DNA of 64,000 nucleotides from DASZVB01 sp035545855 (GTDB lineage Bacteria > Myxococcota_A > Polyangia > Polyangiales > Polyangiaceae), in NCBI GenBank assembly GCA_035545855.1, contig DASZXK010000157.1, positions 1-64,000 on the forward strand, in the 5' to 3' direction. The notes beneath the pieces are model-generated. The model did no database searches, was not told where the DNA came from, and saw only the letters and a list, made by a program, of their open reading frames with translations. Of this stretch, positions 7,300-15,947 are shown piece after piece (the stretch's first letter is position 1; every line of letters begins with the position of its first letter). A program made the translations under genes and the position numbers.

Positions 7300-9036
7300 T
7301 CAGTCCTTGTCGGCGTTCTTGGGCTCTTCGAGCATGCGCTCGTTCACTTCGATCTTCGCCTCGTGGTTCTTCCGAATCCGGGCCATGTATCGAGTGAGCG
7401 CGTCGGCCCGCTTTTCGAGCTCGAGGCTCCGGACGATCGGCCCCTTTTCCTTCTCGAACTCCTCGCGGGTCGCGACCGTCTTTTCCTTGAGCTGGATCAC
7501 GACGAGGCCGCCGAAGATCTGGATCGGGTCCGGCTTCACGTCCTCGGCCTTGCCGAGCTCGAACGCGAGCTTGCCGATCGAGGGTCCGCCGAACGCGCCC
7601 GGCACGGGATCTCCGTCCACGCTGAACGGCGAGGAGATCTCCGCCTTCGGCGCGTGCGGATCGTCGACGGCCGTCGTGTCCGCGCTCGCGTCTCCCGGAG
7701 ACGGCGCCCGGTCCGTGCCCTCGGCGGGCGCGGGGAGGCCGACCGCCTCCGGCACCATCTTCTTCAGGGTGTCGTCCAGCCGAGCTCCGCCCTGCGCGGC
7801 GTGGATGAGCTTCTCGGCGAACTCGCGCTCCTTCGCCTCCGCGGCCGCCCGCTGCGCGTCCGGGCGCGCGAGCGCGCGGCGACCCTCGGTCTCGACGTCG
7901 TTCGCCGGGAGCTTCCGCTCGAACCGGACCAGGTGATACCCCTTCTTCGTCTCGACGATGCCGGACACGGCACCCGGGGCGAGGGCGCTCACCGCCTTCT
8001 CCAGGACGTCCCCGCCGTCCCCGTAGCCCGCCGCGGTGAGGCACCCGATGCCGCCGCCGGCGAGCGCCGACGGGCCGTCGGAATAGCGCCGGGCGACCTC
8101 CGCGAACGGCTTGCCCTTGTCGAGGAGCGCCCTGGCGCGGTCGAGCTTGTCCTTCGCGAGCGACTTGTCCGCTTCCGTCGCGTCGTCGGCGAAGCTCTGC
8201 ACGATCTCGCTCGCGAGGAGGCAGTCCGGCTTCCACTTGGAAGACTCGGTCTTCCAGCGCTCATCGAGCTCCGCCTTGTGATCCGTCACCCACTTGTCCA
8301 CGTCGGCGTCGGAGACGTTCGCGACGTATTTCGAGAACCACGAGTCGTCCAGCTTCACGAAGCGGATGACGGCGCTCGACTTCAGACGGTCGAACGCGTT
8401 CCACGCCTCGCTCTCGGAGACGCGGACGCGGGTCCGCACGATGTCCCTCATCCGCGCGGCGAGGAGCTCTCGCTGCTGCATCTTGAGGAACTCCTTCGGG
8501 CTCCGGTTCGTCATGCTGCGAACGACGCGGGCGTAGAGGTCGTCGTCCACCTCGTTCGTCTTCGCGTCCAGGATCGGCAGCTCGCGGACGAGATCGCGCG
8601 TCAGCCCGTCTTCGTCTCCCGCGACGAGATCCAGCATGTGGCCCATCCGGAGCGCGGACGCGGCCGGGAGCGACGCGTGCGCGCGGCCGAGCCGGAGCTC
8701 CTGCTTCGCCGCCTCTTCGTCCACCGCGACGCCCAGCCGCTGGGCCTCTCCGACGAGGAGCTCCCGCTCGATGAGCCCGTCCAGCACCTGCTTCCTGAGG
8801 CCGAGCGACTTCACCTGCTTCAGGCTCACGTTGCGAGGCACGACGAGGCCGTACTCGGCGAAGTAGTCCTTCGGAGTGAGACAGTCGCCGTCGATCTTCG
8901 CGGCGCATTCCCGCTTGATCGACCCCGTCTGCATGCGGGACGTCTGCCGGAATTCCAGGATGAAGACGACGATGATCGCGAAAACGATCACGGCCATGAT
9001 CGTCTGGCCCGTCCCGCCTTGCCGTAGCTGGAGCAT
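7300..9036 (-). CDS. PpiD/SurA-like periplasmic peptidyl-prolyl isomerase, membrane-anchored
   Basis: 578 residues. One N-terminal membrane helix at about 12-32 (MAVIVFAIIVVFILEF), then a SurA-type N-terminal chaperone region (DYFAEYGLVV, LRKQVLDGLIERELLV). A parvulin/PpiC rotamase domain sits at about 270-370 (PFAEVARRYSDGPSA, GGGIGCLT, PGAVSGIVETKKGYHLVRF), and a second C-terminal region may be a degenerate rotamase or SurA-like domain. This matches PpiD, a foldase that helps new outer-membrane proteins leave the Sec channel. ATG at 9036, with the divergently placed PilZ gene beyond the next small gene. Whether the rotamase is active cannot be told by eye. Confidence 0.85.
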   Translation of the reverse strand: MLQLRQGGTGQTIMAVIVFAIIVVFILEFRQTSRMQTGSIKRECAAKIDGDCLTPKDYFAEYGLVVPRNVSLKQVKSLGLRKQVLDGLIERELLVGEAQRLGVAVDEEAAKQELRLGRAHASLPAASALRMGHMLDLVAGDEDGLTRDLVRELPILDAKTNEVDDDLYARVVRSMTNRSPKEFLKMQQRELLAARMRDIVRTRVRVSESEAWNAFDRLKSSAVIRFVKLDDSWFSKYVANVSDADVDKWVTDHKAELDERWKTESSKWKPDCLLASEIVQSFADDATEADKSLAKDKLDRARALLDKGKPFAEVARRYSDGPSALAGGGIGCLTAAGYGDGGDVLEKAVSALAPGAVSGIVETKKGYHLVRFERKLPANDVETEGRRALARPDAQRAAAEAKEREFAEKLIHAAQGGARLDDTLKKMVPEAVGLPAPAEGTDRAPSPGDASADTTAVDDPHAPKAEISSPFSVDGDPVPGAFGGPSIGKLAFELGKAEDVKPDPIQIFGGLVVIQLKEKTVATREEFEKEKGPIVRSLELEKRADALTRYMARIRKNHEAKIEVNERMLEEPKNADKD

Positions 9037-9051
9037 GAAAGCGGGCTACAC

Positions 9052-9483
9052 CTAGCCCGTACTTGCCGCCTTTTCCACCGAAAGCGCGTACCTGAGCTCC
9101 TCCACCAGGTCCGCGCGCGAGACCACCCGCTCGAAGACCACCTCGTACCAGGTGTCGAGGGTCCCCGGGCCGCCGCCCGGATCCCGGATGGGAACCACCG
9201 TGGCCTCCGTCTCGGCGTAGCCGCGCTGAACGCTTCCGCCCGCGAGGCCTCTCGCTCGGCCGAAGAGCTGATCGGGTGTTTCGCCCGGGAAGTGGCTCGC
9301 CTGGGCCCGGAGCACCAGGCGGACGGCGAGCGGATCCGTCGCGACGGCGGCGACGCCGCTGTCCATGATGAGGTTCTCTCGCACGCGATCGGCGAGGTGC
9401 ACGCGATTGCCCTGGACCCGGAAGATCTCGAGCCCGGCCGCGATGAGCTCCTTCTTCAGCTCGGAGGGGGTAGGGCTTGCCAT
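9052..9483 (-). CDS. conserved-style hypothetical protein, 143 aa
   Basis: 143 residues from the ATG at 9481-9483 (MASPTPSELKKEL). No signal peptide or membrane helix. It starts with a helix (ELKKELIAAGLEIFRV) followed by HLADRVRENLIMDSGVAAV, mixed strands (AVRLVLRAQASHFPGE) and a C-terminal helix. In-frame starts upstream would extend into the divergent promoter region and have poor composition, so I reject them. It lies 15 bp upstream of the PpiD-like gene on the same strand and is probably co-transcribed. I do not recognise the family. Confidence 0.65.
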   Translation of the reverse strand: MASPTPSELKKELIAAGLEIFRVQGNRVHLADRVRENLIMDSGVAAVATDPLAVRLVLRAQASHFPGETPDQLFGRARGLAGGSVQRGYAETEATVVPIRDPGGGPGTLDTWYEVVFERVVSRADLVEELRYALSVEKAASTG

Positions 9484-9634
9484 GACGTTTGCGTGCTCGC
9501 GGACACGAAGGGGCGCCACACGGCTCCGGTGGTGGGCCGCTCGGCGGGGGGGCTCGACCGGAGCGCTTGCGGGGCGCTCCGTGGGGACGGGGTTTCGGAC
9601 AGTTGGCCTGACTCGGGCGGTGGATGATATCCCG

Positions 9635-10129
9635 ATGGACCTCGGCCCCCCCAGGGCGGGGTCCATCGCATCCGACACCTTCTCAAAGCCGCAAATCACC
9701 GTCAAGGAACGCGAGCATTGGTTGGTGAACCCCGGCCGAGGTAAGCTCGGGAGCGTGTCCAGGAGAAGTTCTTCTCCGTCCATCCCGATTCCGCCGGGTG
9801 ACGTACACGGTACCCGCCGAACCGGCGGGGCCCGCAAAGAGGCGACCGAGCGTGTCCGGCTCCGGAAGGACGACTTCAACACCTCCGGGTGGACACTGAA
9901 CATCAGCCGAGGGGGCGCGCGGCTCGTCCTCGAGGAATCCGTCGAGCTCGGCGCCGAGTACATGGTCGAGCTCGGCGCCGACGGGGAACCGCGGGGCGTC
10001 CGGATCGTGTGGGCGCAAGACGAAGCCGACGGGCAGATCGTCGGCGTGCAGTTCCTCGACGTCGAGGGGTCCGTTCCTCCGCCTCCGGTCGGAAAGAGCG
10101 AACCGCCGAAGAGCAGCAACAAGGCCTGA
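9635..10129 (+). CDS. PilZ-domain c-di-GMP receptor protein
   Basis: 164 residues. After ~65 variable residues comes a PilZ domain with both c-di-GMP-binding motifs: RVRLR (RxxxR) and NISRGGARL (NxSxxG), followed by VELGAEYMVEL and WAQDEADGQIVGVQFLD, which are typical PilZ barrel strands. Such single-domain proteins change partner binding when c-di-GMP binds and often act in motility, polysaccharide or development. The window has two diguanylate cyclases that could supply the ligand. The start at ATG 9635 is the first good one; a start nearer the domain is possible because the first ~40 residues look disordered. Confidence 0.8.
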   Translation: MDLGPPRAGSIASDTFSKPQITVKEREHWLVNPGRGKLGSVSRRSSSPSIPIPPGDVHGTRRTGGARKEATERVRLRKDDFNTSGWTLNISRGGARLVLEESVELGAEYMVELGADGEPRGVRIVWAQDEADGQIVGVQFLDVEGSVPPPPVGKSEPPKSSNKA

Positions 10130-10144
10130 CGGGGCCGGAGCTCG

Positions 10145-12232
10145 ATGGCAGCGGAGCTGCTCGGGCCGGACGGGCCGTTCGCGCGTTCGCTCTCCGGCTA
10201 CGAGGCGCGCGCGGGCCAGCTCGCCATGGCCGAGGCCGTCGAGCGGACGCTCACGGAGGACCGCGTGCTCCTCTGCGAGGCGGGGACCGGCACCGGCAAG
10301 ACGATGGCGTACCTCGTTCCGGCCATCCTCTCGGGACGCAAGGTGATCGTCTCGACCGCGACGCGAGCGCTCCAGGAACAGATCTTCTGGAAGGACATCC
10401 CGCTCATCGAGCGGGCGCTCGGGCGCTCCGCCCACGCGGCGCTGATGAAGGGGCTCGCGAACTACCTCTGCCGGCGACGCTTCTCGGAGTTCAGGACGAG
10501 CGCGGACGCCTCCCGGCCGAGCGCGGCCGCGTCGCTCGCCCGGATCGAGAACTGGGCGCTCGAGACGGAGACGGGCGACGTCTCCGAGCTCTCCTCGCTC
10601 TCGGAGGACGATTCCGTACTCGGCTCGGTGACCTCTTCCAGCGACACGCGCGTCGGGAGCTCGTGCCAGTTCTTCGACGAGTGCTTCGTCACGCGGATGA
10701 AGCGGGAAGCGGACGCGGCGCGCATCGTCGTCGTGAACCACCACCTGTTCTTCGCGGATCTCGCGCTCCGTGGAGCTCACCCCGGCCGCGTGCTCCCCGA
10801 CTACGAAGCCGTGATCTTCGACGAGGCGCACCAGCTCGAGGACGTCGCGACCACGTTCTTCGGGGTTCGCATCTCGGAGGCGCGCGTGAGTCGCCTCGTC
10901 CGGGACGCCGAACACGCCCTCTCGCGGGTCTCCGGCGCGGGTGCGCTCGGCGGCGCCTCCATCGTGGCGGGGGCGGCGGGGGCGGCTGCGCGGTTCTTCC
11001 AGGTCGTCGGGCGGGACGCGCGAGGAGCCGAGGGGCGAGCGACGCTCGAGCGGGACTTCTGGACGGGGGATCGCCAGCAGGCGTTCCACGCTCTGGACGA
11101 TGCGCTCGACGCCCTCGGCGCGCTCGCCGAATCCACCCGCGGGAGGCTCGATCAGACGCCGTCGCTCGTCGTCAGCCGGAAGGACGCGCTCGCGACGGCG
11201 GACGCCCTGGAGGTCGCGGCCCGGCGCGCCCAGGAGCTCCGTGACAATCTGTCCACCATAGTGGACGGAGCCGCCGGGCGCGTCACCTGGTTCGACTCGA
11301 GCGGTCGCTCCGCGTCCCTCTCTTCCTCGCCCGTGGACCTCGCCGACCTGTTCCGCGCGAAGGTGTTCGAATCCGTGCCGGCTGCGGTGCTCACCTCGGC
11401 GACGCTCTCCAGCGGGAAGAGCGGCGCGACGGGACCGAAGGCGTTCTCGTTCATCCGCTCGCGGCTAGGGCTGGACGGAGACACGGTGTCCGTGGAGGAG
11501 GCGGTGGTGCCGTCCCCGTTCGACTACACGACGCACGCCCTCCTCTACTTGCCGCACGATCTCCCGCCGCCCCAGGATCCGGACTTCGTCGCGCGGGCCG
11601 GCGAACGGGTCGCGGAGCTCGTCCAGATCACGGCCGGGGGCGCGTTCGTCCTCACGACGTCCCTCCGCTCCATGCGCGGCATCCATCAGGCCCTCGTCGC
11701 GAAGGGGCTCGGGCTCCCGCTCTTCGTGCAGGGGGAGGCCCCGAAGACGACGCTCCTCTCGCGGTTCCGCGCCGCTCGCGACGCCGTCCTCGTCGCCACG
11801 GCGAGCTTCTGGCAAGGGGTGGACGTCCCGGGGGACGCGCTCCGGCTCGTCGTGCTGGAGAAGATCCCGTTCCCCGTTCCGAGCGAACCCGTCATCAAGG
11901 CCCGCTCCATGGCCATGGAGGCGGACGGGAAGAAGCCGTTCATGGAGCTCCACGTCCCGCTCGCGAAGATCGCGCTGAAGCAGGGCTTCGGGCGCTTGAT
12001 CCGCACCAAGAACGACCGCGGCATCGTCGCTTTGCTCGACGAGCGCGTCCACAGCAAGGGGTACGGAAAGGACCTCGTCGCGTCGCTCCCGCCCGCCGCG
12101 CGTGCGACGGAGCTCGAGGAAGTGCGCGCGTTCTGGGACCACGTGCGAGCGGCGTTTCCCCTGCCCGTATCGCCCGGGGACGGGGACGCCGACGTCCTGC
12201 CCGAGAGCGAACCGCCCGAGCCGCCCTTCTGA
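10145..12232 (+). CDS. dinG: DinG/YoaA-type ATP-dependent DNA helicase (XPD-like, SF2)
   Basis: 695 residues. Walker A EAGTGTGKT at 45-53, motif Ia STATRALQEQ, DEAH at 226-229 (VIFDEAHQLED), later TSATLSSGK, motif V/VI region (WQGVDVPGD, KQGFGRLIRTKNDRG). This is the XPD/DinG family, 5'-3' helicases that act on D-loops, R-loops or blocked forks. Family members usually hold a 4Fe-4S cluster on four Cys. Here I can place only three in that region, Cys109 (NYLC), Cys174 and Cys180 (SSCQFFDEC); the expected fourth site reads DTRVG. The start MAAELLG lies 15 bp after the PilZ gene, so they may be co-transcribed. Confidence 0.88.
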   Translation: MAAELLGPDGPFARSLSGYEARAGQLAMAEAVERTLTEDRVLLCEAGTGTGKTMAYLVPAILSGRKVIVSTATRALQEQIFWKDIPLIERALGRSAHAALMKGLANYLCRRRFSEFRTSADASRPSAAASLARIENWALETETGDVSELSSLSEDDSVLGSVTSSSDTRVGSSCQFFDECFVTRMKREADAARIVVVNHHLFFADLALRGAHPGRVLPDYEAVIFDEAHQLEDVATTFFGVRISEARVSRLVRDAEHALSRVSGAGALGGASIVAGAAGAAARFFQVVGRDARGAEGRATLERDFWTGDRQQAFHALDDALDALGALAESTRGRLDQTPSLVVSRKDALATADALEVAARRAQELRDNLSTIVDGAAGRVTWFDSSGRSASLSSSPVDLADLFRAKVFESVPAAVLTSATLSSGKSGATGPKAFSFIRSRLGLDGDTVSVEEAVVPSPFDYTTHALLYLPHDLPPPQDPDFVARAGERVAELVQITAGGAFVLTTSLRSMRGIHQALVAKGLGLPLFVQGEAPKTTLLSRFRAARDAVLVATASFWQGVDVPGDALRLVVLEKIPFPVPSEPVIKARSMAMEADGKKPFMELHVPLAKIALKQGFGRLIRTKNDRGIVALLDERVHSKGYGKDLVASLPPAARATELEEVRAFWDHVRAAFPLPVSPGDGDADVLPESEPPEPPF

Positions 12233-12293
12233 GCGACGCCCGGAGGTTTCATCCGCGTCGCCGAGGTCGTATCGTGACCCGGAGGTCTTCTCC

Positions 12294-13301
12294 TTGCGCG
12301 CCCCCGCACACCCGAGGGAAGCCGAGCGACTCGCGGCGCTCCACCGCTACGAGATCCTCGACACGGACGCGGAGATCCCGTTCGACCGCATCACGCGGAT
12401 AGCGGCGCGGCTCTTCGACGTTCCGGTCGCGCTCGTCACGCTCGTGGACGAGCATCGTCAGTGGTTCAAGTCGTGCATCGGCGTGAAGTTCCGTGAAACG
12501 CACCGTGACGACTCGTTCTGCGCGCACGCGATCCTCGCCCCGGGTCCGCTCGTCGTCGCGGATGCGCGCGAGGACCCCAGATTTTCCGACAACGCGCTCG
12601 TGCGGGGGGACCCGTTCATCCGGTTCTACGCCGGCTCGCCGCTCGTGTCGTCCGACGGTCACCCGCTCGGCACGCTGTGCGTCATCGACCAGAAGCCGCG
12701 CACGGCGACGGCCGAGGAGCTCCAGGTGCTCTCCGATCTCTCGGCGCTCGCCGCCGACGAGCTCGAGCTGCGTCTCACGGTGAAGTCGCTGCAGGCGGCC
12801 GAGGCGCGCCTCGCGGAGCTCGCCGTCACGGACGAGCTCACGAGCCTGCCGAACCGGCGCGCGTTTCGCCGGAGGCTCGGCGAGTACGTGCTCGAAGCGG
12901 GCCGCGGACGGAAATTCGGCGTCGTCTCCATCGACATCGACCACTTCAAGCGCGTGAACGACACGCTCGGTCACCCGGCGGGTGACGCCGTGCTCGTGAA
13001 GGTGGCGAACACGCTCCGGAGCAGCATCCGAAAAACCGACTTTGTCGCTCGGTACGGCGGCGAGGAGTTCGCGGTCATCCTCTCGGACGTCGACGAACCC
13101 GCGGCGGTCGCGCTCGCCGACAAGCTGCGGAAAGCCATCGAGGACATGCCGGCAATCGCGCGGGTCACGGCGAGCCTCGGCGTCGCGTATTGCCCGGGAG
13201 ATCGCGCCGCGGACGCCGATCGACTCCTCGCGACCGCCGATGACGCGCTCTACCGGGCGAAGCGAGCCGGGCGGAACCAGGTCGTGCTCGGGAAGGCATG
13301 A
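12294..13301 (+). CDS. GAF-GGDEF diguanylate cyclase
   Basis: 335 residues from a TTG start; a perfect GGAGG at 12281-12285 stands 8 bp before it and no better in-frame start exists nearby. A GAF domain spans about 10-165 (RYEILDTDAEIPFDRIT, VDEHRQWFKSCIG, GTLCVIDQKPR), with a coiled link, then GGDEF at about 175-335. The active-site signature is GGEEF and an RxxD inhibitory site is present as RKTD five residues upstream, so product inhibition by c-di-GMP is expected. Soluble, no membrane helix. Its GAF probably senses a small ligand or redox state. It lies 61 bp downstream of dinG. Confidence 0.88.
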   Translation: MRAPAHPREAERLAALHRYEILDTDAEIPFDRITRIAARLFDVPVALVTLVDEHRQWFKSCIGVKFRETHRDDSFCAHAILAPGPLVVADAREDPRFSDNALVRGDPFIRFYAGSPLVSSDGHPLGTLCVIDQKPRTATAEELQVLSDLSALAADELELRLTVKSLQAAEARLAELAVTDELTSLPNRRAFRRRLGEYVLEAGRGRKFGVVSIDIDHFKRVNDTLGHPAGDAVLVKVANTLRSSIRKTDFVARYGGEEFAVILSDVDEPAAVALADKLRKAIEDMPAIARVTASLGVAYCPGDRAADADRLLATADDALYRAKRAGRNQVVLGKA

Positions 13302-13365
13302 CCCGGACGTCCGGAGCCGCACGCCGGTAGACGAGACGACAATTCCCTCTAGAGTGAGCCTTCTC

Positions 13366-14565
13366 ATGCTCCCGTTCGAGACGGCATTCGAGACCCTGGG
13401 TATCGAGAAAGAAGTCGCGATCGTCCCCGTCCCGAGCGGTTACCCGAGCCCGAAGCTCGTGAACCTCGTCCTCCGGAAACGGCACGGCCGCGCGTTCCTG
13501 TTCGAGGCGAGCGCCGCGCGAGAAGACGTTCTACGAGAGACGTTCTCGGCGCTCGACGCGCACGGCGTGTCTCGCCTGGACGGCGTCCTCGTCACGCACT
13601 GCCACGGCGACCACGCCGGAAGCGCCGGACTGGTCGCGGCGCGCGGATATCCGGAGGGCGAGCGCGCCCCGATCTACCTCCACTCCGCGAGCTATCGCTT
13701 CCTCACGCACCCGGAGGCCGCGTTCCTGAACGAGACGTACGAGCTCTTCCTCACGCGCGCCCACTGGGGCCTCATCGCGTTCAACGAGCTCTCGCCCGAC
13801 GCCATGGCCGATCACGAGCTCAGGAAGCAGTACGGGCGGTACTTCAGCCGCACGCCGAAGACGGCGCTCCGCTTCGTGGATCAAGCTCAGCTCCCCGACG
13901 GCTTCTGGGCCCTCTTCACGCCCGGGCACTCGAACGACTGCGTCCTCTACTACGACGAGGAGCTCGGCGTCGCGGTGCCCGGGGACACGATCATCTGCAC
14001 CGGTCTCGTCGACAAGCCGGAGACGCACGCGTACGTGATCCCGATCTTCACGGTCGCGGGCCAGAGCTACTCGATGGCGTTCGAGCGTTACATCCACACG
14101 ATCGCCGTTCTGCGCCGGTTCTTCGAGCGGAACCGCGTGCGCGCGGTGCTTCCGCCGCACGGCAAGTTCGCGATCACGAAGCCGCTCGAGTGGGTGGCGT
14201 TCGCGGAGGGATACTTCCGCGGCATCTACCGGACGCTCCTCGAGGACTTCCTGGGAAACGCGGAGCGACGGCGGCGCCCGTTCATGGCGTGCGATCTGAA
14301 CCCATTCATCTCGAGCGCCGGCGCGCACCCCATCTCCACGCCGAGCCACACGTTTGGGATGCTGTGCGCGCTCGTGGACGAAGGGTACTTCTCGCTCGAG
14401 GAGCACCACGCGACGCGGCAGATCACGTTCACCGTGCAATCGCTGCCGCCTCCGGACTGGGTCGAACGGACCCTCGCGCGCGATCCGGGGCCGCTTCCGC
14501 TCTACATGCATAGCCAGCGAGCGAGCGCAGTGACGGCCGCCTCGCGACCTCCGCCGCCGGGCTAG
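13366..14565 (+). CDS. metallo-beta-lactamase-fold hydrolase, unknown substrate
   Basis: 399 residues from ATG 13366; a GTG 12 bp upstream is also possible. The metal-binding signature HCHGDHAGS (HxHxDH) is at about residues 82-90, with further candidate ligands in LFTPGHSNDC and PGDTIIC and a late PPHGKF. This is the metallo-beta-lactamase fold with probably two zinc or iron ions. The family covers glyoxalase II, lactonases, RNases and sulfur dioxygenases. Length and the large C-terminal region (residues ~250-399) do not match a short glyoxalase. There is no signal peptide. Neighbours give no substrate clue; it ends facing the receiver-histone-tail gene across a strong hairpin. Confidence 0.75.
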   Translation: MLPFETAFETLGIEKEVAIVPVPSGYPSPKLVNLVLRKRHGRAFLFEASAAREDVLRETFSALDAHGVSRLDGVLVTHCHGDHAGSAGLVAARGYPEGERAPIYLHSASYRFLTHPEAAFLNETYELFLTRAHWGLIAFNELSPDAMADHELRKQYGRYFSRTPKTALRFVDQAQLPDGFWALFTPGHSNDCVLYYDEELGVAVPGDTIICTGLVDKPETHAYVIPIFTVAGQSYSMAFERYIHTIAVLRRFFERNRVRAVLPPHGKFAITKPLEWVAFAEGYFRGIYRTLLEDFLGNAERRRRPFMACDLNPFISSAGAHPISTPSHTFGMLCALVDEGYFSLEEHHATRQITFTVQSLPPPDWVERTLARDPGPLPLYMHSQRASAVTAASRPPPPG

Positions 14566-14604
14566 CGTCCAGCCAAGCGAGTCTCGGGTTTCTGCCGATC
14601 GGGG

Positions 14605-14633
14605 CGCGCGGACTCGAGCCCGAGTCTCGCGCG
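14605..14633. terminator. strong hairpin between convergent genes
   Basis: CGCGCG-GACTCG (14605-14616), loop AGCC, CGAGTC-t-CGCGCG (14621-14633): 12 base pairs with one bulged T. It sits in the 75-bp gap between two genes that end toward each other, so it probably works as a two-way terminator or mRNA-stabilising hairpin. It lacks a T tract, as often in GC-rich genomes. Confidence 0.55.
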
Positions 14634-14640
14634 CTCGAGT

Positions 14641-15720
14641 TCACATCACCGATTCGTCCGACGGGGACTCGACTGCGAAGGGGGCTTTCTTCGCCGGCCC
14701 CGGCTTCTTCGGCGGAGCGGCCCTGGACGGCGCGGCTTTCTTCGCGGCCGTCTTTGCGGCGGCCTTCACGGGCGCAGCCTTCTTCGCGGCCGTGGGAGCG
14801 GCCTTCTTCGCGGCGGCTTTCTTCGCGGCCGTCTTTGCGGCGGTCTTCGCGGCGGCTTTCTTCGCGGCCGTCTTTGCGGCGGTCTTCGCGGCGGCTTTCT
14901 TCGCGGCCTTGGGCGCGGCGGTCTTCGCGGCGGCTTTCTTCGCGGCCTTGGGCGCGGCCTTCTTCGCGGCGGCCTTGGGAGCGGCCTTCTTCGCAGCCTT
15001 CTTCGCGGCAGCTTTCTTCGCGGCCTTGGGAGCGGCCTTCTTCGCGGCCTCGGGCGCGGCCTTCTTCGCGGCGGCCTTCTTCGGCGTGGCCTTCCCGGTC
15101 GCCTTCGCTTTGGGCGCCGCCGCTGCCGCCTTCGGCGCGGGCGCAGGCTTCTCTGCCGCGGGCTTCGCCTTTCGCGGCGCCTTCACGAGCGGCTTCGCCT
15201 CCGCTGGTTCCTCGCTCGCCGGCGCGGGCTCCTTCTTCGGCTTCGCCGCGAGACCATTCGTCTTCGGCGCCGGTGGCGGGTGGCTCGATTTCCGCGCCGC
15301 GAGCTCGGGATCGGGTCGGCCCATCGTCCCCGCGCGTCGCTCACCCAGCGTCTCGGTGATCTTCTCGTCCAGCAGCGAGAACTCGAAGGGCTTGTCGAGA
15401 TACGTGTCGGCGCCGTAGAGCGGCGACGTCATCTCGTTCAGGTTCTCGCCGATGCCCGTGAGCATGATGACGCCCGTGTGTGCGAGCGATACGGCTTCCC
15501 GGATCTTCCGGCAGACCTCCCACCCGCTCATCCCGGGCATCATCACGTCCAGGATGACGAGATCGGGCAGGTGCTCGTACGCGAGCTGCCACGCCTGATC
15601 GCCGTCCGTGGCCTCGAGGACCTTGTAGCCCTTCGAGCGGACGTGGGAAGCGACGAGGGCGAGCGTGCTGGGCTCGTCGTCGGCGACGAGCACGGTGACC
15701 GGCTGGGAGGGCTCTGACAT
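14641..15720 (-). CDS. response regulator receiver domain fused to histone-H1-like tail
   Basis: 359 residues from ATG 15720, with GAGG about 9 bp upstream. Residues about 7-130 are a CheY-like receiver: acidic pair in VADDEP, phospho-acceptor Asp in LVILDVMMPGMSG, Thr in VIMLTGIGE and Lys in LDKPFEF. From about residue 150 to 340 the protein is almost only Ala, Lys and Pro in the style AAKKAAPKAAKKAA, as in bacterial H1/Hc1-like DNA-binding tails, ending in a short acidic end (VESPSDESVM). No classic HTH output domain. The tail should bind DNA or RNA non-specifically or be disordered; a phosphorylation-controlled nucleoid protein is inference. It is divergent from the MoxR-type operon by 227 bp. 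Tail length may vary by slippage. Confidence 0.85.
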   Translation of the reverse strand: MSEPSQPVTVLVADDEPSTLALVASHVRSKGYKVLEATDGDQAWQLAYEHLPDLVILDVMMPGMSGWEVCRKIREAVSLAHTGVIMLTGIGENLNEMTSPLYGADTYLDKPFEFSLLDEKITETLGERRAGTMGRPDPELAARKSSHPPPAPKTNGLAAKPKKEPAPASEEPAEAKPLVKAPRKAKPAAEKPAPAPKAAAAAPKAKATGKATPKKAAAKKAAPEAAKKAAPKAAKKAAAKKAAKKAAPKAAAKKAAPKAAKKAAAKTAAPKAAKKAAAKTAAKTAAKKAAAKTAAKTAAKKAAAKKAAPTAAKKAAPVKAAAKTAAKKAAPSRAAPPKKPGPAKKAPFAVESPSDESVM

Positions 15721-15947
15721 CGGTTTTTTCCTCGCGACTCCGCCATTTGGAAACCACCCACCCCGAGGAATCAAGCGCCGCAGCGGGGTGGCCCCACGCC
15801 GTCCTCGGGCCACCCGGCCCGCGGGGACCGCCATACGGCCCCCGAACGAACCAAAGTCGTCCTCGTGGGGGGCCCGCGCTACCATCCCAAGACGGAAGTC
15901 CGGCGCCGGTTCAAACGTTCGGAAATCGGCTCCGCGAGAAGAGAAGG

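Noticed and set aside
6029..8236. 735-codon Arg/Gly-rich open frame on the minus strand
   Set aside because: It overlaps the glycosyltransferase-like and PpiD-like genes in another frame and has typical high-GC shadow composition.
14792..15418. Plus-strand open frame of FFAAAF-type repeats that looks like a membrane protein
   Set aside because: It is the exact antisense reading of the Lys/Ala tail of the receiver fusion (AAKK codons read backward as FFAA).
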